Source of the DNA: Lentzea kentuckyensis
GTDB lineage: Bacteria; Actinomycetota; Actinomycetes; Mycobacteriales; Pseudonocardiaceae
Assembly: GCF_002150765.1 (NCBI RefSeq)
Contig: NZ_MUYM01000102.1
Coordinates: 18,711 to 82,710 of the forward strand
DNA: 64,000 nucleotides
Direction of reading: 5' to 3'
Of this stretch, positions 61,089 to 64,000 are shown piece by piece (position 1 is the first letter of the stretch; each line of letters starts with the position of its first letter). Under the pieces are notes generated by a model. The model was not told where the DNA came from and ran no database searches. It saw only the letters and a list, made by a program, of their open reading frames with translations. A program made the position numbers and the translations under genes.

Positions 61089-62030
61089 TCAGGAGCGCGC
61101 GGACGTCTGCAGGAACAGTTCGAGCAGTGCCAGCAGCGTCTCGGGAGCGTCCTCGGTCGGGAAGTGGCCGGCGCCCGGGATCTCGACCACAGGTGCGTCG
61201 GGGTAGCTGAGCTTGAACGCAGGGATCACGTACTCGGGCAGCAGTGCGGTGTCGCGCATCCCGACCGCCAGCATCGCCGGCAGGCCTCGCAGCGCGGCGA
61301 CAGCTTCCATAGGCGGTGGGACGGGCGGCGGGCCCTGCGGGCCCTCCAGGACCTGCCGGGGGAACGCGATGACACCGCGGGACTGCGCCGGGGTTGGGAA
61401 GGGGCTGGAGTACGCGCGGATCCAGGTCGGCGTGGCGATCTCCGGTCGGGCGACATGTTGCAGGTCGATCATCAGGTGGGCGATGGTGTGACCCGCCTGT
61501 CCGAGGATCTGCTCGAACGAACCGTCCGCGAGCGCCGACTGGGCCCACTGGAACCACCGGCTTTCGGCGCCGTTGGCCTTCATCAGATCCTCGATGCCCT
61601 CGGCGAGAGGCAGCACGGTGTTCACCGCGAAGATCCGGGAGATCCGGCTGGGATTGCGCAATGCGAACCCGGTGCCGATGGGGCCGCCCCAGTCACGGAC
61701 CACCAGGGTGATGTCCGTGAGATCGAGCGTGTCGACGAGCAACGATTCGAGATTCAGGATGTGTTCGCTCGCGTCGTACGTGCGATCCTGGGGCGTCTCG
61801 CTCTTGCCGAAGCCCATGTGGTCGGGAACGACCACCCGATGGTGACGTGACAGCGGCCCGATCAGATGGCGCCACTCGTAGCCCCACGTGGGCTCACCGT
61901 GCAGCATGACGATCGTCTGACCGGGCCGCTCGGGGCCCTCGTCGACATAGTGCTGACGGAAGCCGGCAGCCTCGTTGAAACGGGCGGGATACGGCCACGT
62001 GCCGTCGAACGTCTCGTCAGCAGCAATCAC
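61089..62030 (-). CDS. Haloalkane dehalogenase-like alpha/beta hydrolase
   Basis: A 313-residue protein with the dehalogenase signature HGEPTWGYEWRHLI (~44-57), nucleophile motif VVRDWGGPIGTGFAL (~108-122, Asp) and GHFPTEDAPETLLALL near the end with the catalytic His. These match the haloalkane dehalogenase/epoxide hydrolase group. ATG 62028-62030 has no clear ribosome binding site. Promoter copy O3 lies ~235 bp upstream, and the intervening leader still carries the start (ATGAC) of the lost flavoprotein gene. It ends within repeat copy B. Confidence 0.82.
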   Translation of the reverse strand: MIAADETFDGTWPYPARFNEAAGFRQHYVDEGPERPGQTIVMLHGEPTWGYEWRHLIGPLSRHHRVVVPDHMGFGKSETPQDRTYDASEHILNLESLLVDTLDLTDITLVVRDWGGPIGTGFALRNPSRISRIFAVNTVLPLAEGIEDLMKANGAESRWFQWAQSALADGSFEQILGQAGHTIAHLMIDLQHVARPEIATPTWIRAYSSPFPTPAQSRGVIAFPRQVLEGPQGPPPVPPPMEAVAALRGLPAMLAVGMRDTALLPEYVIPAFKLSYPDAPVVEIPGAGHFPTEDAPETLLALLELFLQTSARS

Positions 62031-62160
62031 GGGATGTCGTGCCTTCCGGTGCGGTGTTGTCCGTACTGACCGCGGTCATGAGGTCCTCCGAAGTTTTGGT
62101 TCTGAGCAGCCTTCATCGGCTGGCTCGTTCTTGCGCCGAGCTGCGTGCTACGCCCTGAAC

Positions 62161-62323
62161 GTCATGGGTTCAACCGCCAAGCCGCCTTCGCGGCGTCGCG
62201 GTCCTGCACGCCCGGACCAAGCCGGTCCGGCAAGCTCAGGATGGTTATGTACTGAACTGTCGGAAACATAGGTAGTTCTGTACTGAGTTGTCAAGTACGG
62301 CAGGTCGGCGTTACCTTCTGGGT
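62161..62323. promoter_or_regulatory. Operator/promoter copy O3, divergent promoter of tetR and the hydrolase
   Basis: On the minus strand TTGACA (62289-62294) and TATGTT (62265-62270) are 18 bases apart. On the plus strand TTGTCA-N18-TACCTT ends six bases before the tetR ATG, a leaderless arrangement. Quasi-palindromes GTACTGAACTGTCGGAAAC (62249-62267) and GTACTGAGTTGTCAAGTAC (62280-62298) start 31 bases apart, and the second covers both -35 boxes. A repressor bound there would block both directions. Confidence 0.78.
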
Positions 62324-62947
62324 ATGGCAAGACCACGAAGCTTCGACCGCGACCACGTCCTCCATGCCGCTGAGCGGCAGTTCCGCGTCTCGGGCTACAA
62401 CGGCACGAGCGTCGACGACATCAGCGCCGCCACCGGCCTGGGTCGCGGCAGCCTCTATGCCGCGTTCGACGGCAAGCACGGCGTGCTGCTGCAGGCGATG
62501 ACCGGGTACTTCGCCCGGCTGGGGCAGTTTGCGCCCAAGGCGCTCGAGGGACCGGACGAGGGCGCCCTGGAACGACTGCGCACGTACCTGCTCCGCGCCG
62601 TCCACGGGGTGCCACTCGCCGACGACGTACCCCCCGCCCCTGACCGGGCGGCGGCGGCCTGCTTCGCCGCCAAGATGGCCCTGGAACTCGGCGCCTCCGA
62701 CCCCGAGGTGGAACGCTTGGCCAACGACTGCTTCTCCGTGGTCAAAACGGCGGTGGCCGAGTGTGTGCGAGCGGCGCAGCGCAACGGCGACATCGACTCC
62801 GACACGGATCCCGACGACCTTGCCTACCTTCTGCTGACCATCATCCGCGGGAGCGATGTCGTAGGCGCATACGGCCACAGTCCCGACCGCCTGACCTCGA
62901 TCGCGGAGAGCGCGTTCGCATTGCTGCCTCGCCCGCGCCACCGCTGA
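62324..62947 (+). CDS. TetR family transcriptional regulator
   Basis: A 207-residue repressor-type protein. The helix-turn-helix is at ~25-47 (NGTSVDDISAATGLGRGSLY, then AAFDGKHGVL). The C-terminal ligand/dimer domain (AACFAAKMALELGASDPEVE) is of the TetR_C type found in regulators of oxidoreductase genes (NemR/AcnR-like). ATG 62324 appears leaderless. It is transcribed divergently from the hydrolase behind operator O3 and is the only intact tetR near the three operator copies, so it probably controls all of them as well as itself. Confidence 0.86.
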   Translation: MARPRSFDRDHVLHAAERQFRVSGYNGTSVDDISAATGLGRGSLYAAFDGKHGVLLQAMTGYFARLGQFAPKALEGPDEGALERLRTYLLRAVHGVPLADDVPPAPDRAAAACFAAKMALELGASDPEVERLANDCFSVVKTAVAECVRAAQRNGDIDSDTDPDDLAYLLLTIIRGSDVVGAYGHSPDRLTSIAESAFALLPRPRHR

Positions 62948-63252
62948 GAAGGGCACGGCCGGCCTCGTTGCACAGGCATCTGATGCGGTCGGCCCACTTC
63001 GACGCCGCGGAGGCAGGGCCCGTGGGTTTCCGCGCCGCCGGGCGGTCGTGTGGGCGGTTGTCGAAGAATTGAGCCCGCATCCAGTCGAGTTGCTCCACCG
63101 CATGCGCGGTGTCGCCGGGCTTGAACTGCACGCTCAGTCGCCGAACGCCTCGCCGCCAGCAGACGGTGGTACTTCGGCTGCCGCTCCGCCAACTCGGACC
63201 GCGTTTGCAGGAATTCGGGCCAGTGTCCGGGTCGGCATGAGGCGCTCCTGGC
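62948..63252. other. Stretch without an intact gene between tetR and the IS110 relic
   Basis: The minus strand has a protein-like run (FKPGDTAHAVEQLDWMRAQF, then ASKWADRIRCLCNEAGRA) without a start or identifiable family, probably another gene fragment. No promoter, hairpin or terminal repeat stands out. Confidence 0.35.
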
Positions 63253-63858
63253 GTGCTCGACCTGCTGAAGCGCGCCCCGGACCCAGATGCCGCGGTCAAA
63301 GTCACGCGGGAGCAGATCATCGCGGCGCTCCAGCGTGCAGGCAGGCGAAAGATCGACGAGCGAGCGGAGGGGATTCACGCGGCTCTGAACTCCGAGCATC
63401 TCCGCGTGCCCATGGCTCTGCAACGCGCGTACGCCGTGACGGTTAAGTCGTCGGTGGCGGTCGTCGCGGAGGTCACCGCTATCGAGAACGAGACGGTCAA
63501 ACGCCTGCGCAAGCACGCGGACGCGGAGATCTACCTGTCTCAGCCGGGTATGGGCGAGACCTTGAGCGCCAGCGCACTCGGCGAGTTCGGGGACGACCGC
63601 ACCCGCTGCGCCAGCCCGAAAGCGCGCAAGAACTACGCCGGTACCAGCCCGGTCACCATCGCCTCCGGCCGCAAGACCTGCGCACCTCACCAGGCGCACG
63701 GGCCTACTACGACCGCCAACGCGCCCGCGGCGTGCCACACAACGCCACCCTGCGCCACCTCGCCAACCGTCTCGTCGGCATCGTCCACGGCTGCCTCGCC
63801 AGCCGCACGACCTACGACGAGGCCACCGCGTGGGCGCACCACGTCGCTGCGGCGTGAC
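63253..63858 (+). pseudogene. IS110 family transposase, truncated and frameshifted
   Basis: The frame from 63253 gives the C-terminal half of an IS110 (DEDD/Ser) transposase: IYLSQPGMGETLSASALGEF, then GDDRTRCASPKARKNYAGTS. Near 63685 the frame changes and some codons are missing; the other frame continues YYDRQRARGVPHNATLRHLA, then NRLVGIVHGCLASRTTYDEA to the stop at 63856-63858. The N-terminal RuvC-like half is absent, so the element is dead. Confidence 0.78.
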
Positions 63859-63946
63859 CCCTTAATCCCAGGGATGTCTCGGGCTCGCAAACCATGATCC
63901 ACAACGTAGAAACGGAGAATCAGGATGAGCGGGCAGAATGCAGAAA

Positions 63947-63974
63947 AGCAGGTAGAGACGAATCTCTACCTGCT
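63947..63974. terminator. Perfect hairpin at the right end
   Basis: AGCAGGTAGAGA and TCTCTACCTGCT pair perfectly (12 bp) around CGAA, followed by TCTCC. It lies ~90 bases beyond the IS110 relic and could be a terminator or an element end. A short ATG frame (63925) runs through it and is not called as a gene. Confidence 0.5.
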
Positions 63975-64000
63975 TCTCCGGAGTACGCCGCCAGGGACTC

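Noticed and set aside
63925..64000. A gene starting at ATG 63925
   Set aside because: The frame runs straight through a perfect 12-bp hairpin and is cut by the window edge. Nothing supports a protein.

Overview
The window is high-GC actinobacterial DNA, most likely from a Pseudonocardiaceae-type organism (Lentzea, Saccharothrix or Amycolatopsis relatives). This rests on the base composition, the many GTG starts and the lineage-typical families present: XRE/DUF5753 with DUF397, DUF574 methyltransferase, DUF6292, GAF-ANTAR regulators and RGCVC-like small proteins. Family-level placement is an inference. No rRNA, tRNA or CRISPR array was seen.

1-5.5 kb is a defence-type island. It holds a large restriction-modification enzyme cut by the left edge (PD-(D/E)XK nuclease plus N6-adenine methylase), a stand-alone PD-(D/E)XK nuclease with an N-terminal PUA/EVE-like region, and a decayed type II Wadjet remnant (jetC 3' end and frameshifted jetD) joined to the truncated start of a DUF5655-type gene.

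5.5-25 kb is ordinary chromosome: a DUF2786 protein and partner; an NCS1 permease / hydantoinase-oxoprolinase / DUF917 / PucR operon; a DUF397-XRE pair; a DUF574 methyltransferase; an orphan histidine kinase; an ABC-F ribosome-protection-type protein behind a uORF and terminator hairpin; an isoquinoline-oxidoreductase-like IorB/IorA pair; an ArsB/SLC13-like transporter with a UspA-like protein; a TIM-barrel protein; and a PARG-like macrodomain protein.

25-51 kb carries an RHH regulator / DUF4097 / DrrAB-like ABC / cytochrome P450 operon, an SDR, a secreted metzincin, two paralogous fatty acid desaturases, a PobA-like hydroxylase with a fused O-methyltransferase, four GAF-ANTAR regulators, CsbD, a CeoS-like dehydrogenase overlapping a small Cys-rich protein, a free-standing sigma region-4 protein coupled to a TPR-like protein, a sulfite-oxidase-family molybdoenzyme and a FAS1 lipoprotein.

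51-64 kb is a mosaic and the most unusual part. Gene fragments and relics of Tn3, IS3 and IS110 elements surround redox and hydrolase genes: NmrA-like, CPYC flavoprotein, cNMP-domain thioredoxin-reductase-like, two alpha/beta hydrolases, SDR and FAD monooxygenase. Three copies of the same promoter/operator (two 19-bp quasi-palindromes 31 bp apart flanking TTGACA-N18-TAtGTT) head the flavoprotein, the SDR and one hydrolase, and one copy abuts a tetR gene. A second duplicated spacer, including the ribosome binding site and first six codons, precedes both the NmrA-like and the FAD monooxygenase genes. The non-coding frames are conserved while the coding sequences inside are unrelated, which looks like cassette exchange within one TetR-controlled detoxification regulon.
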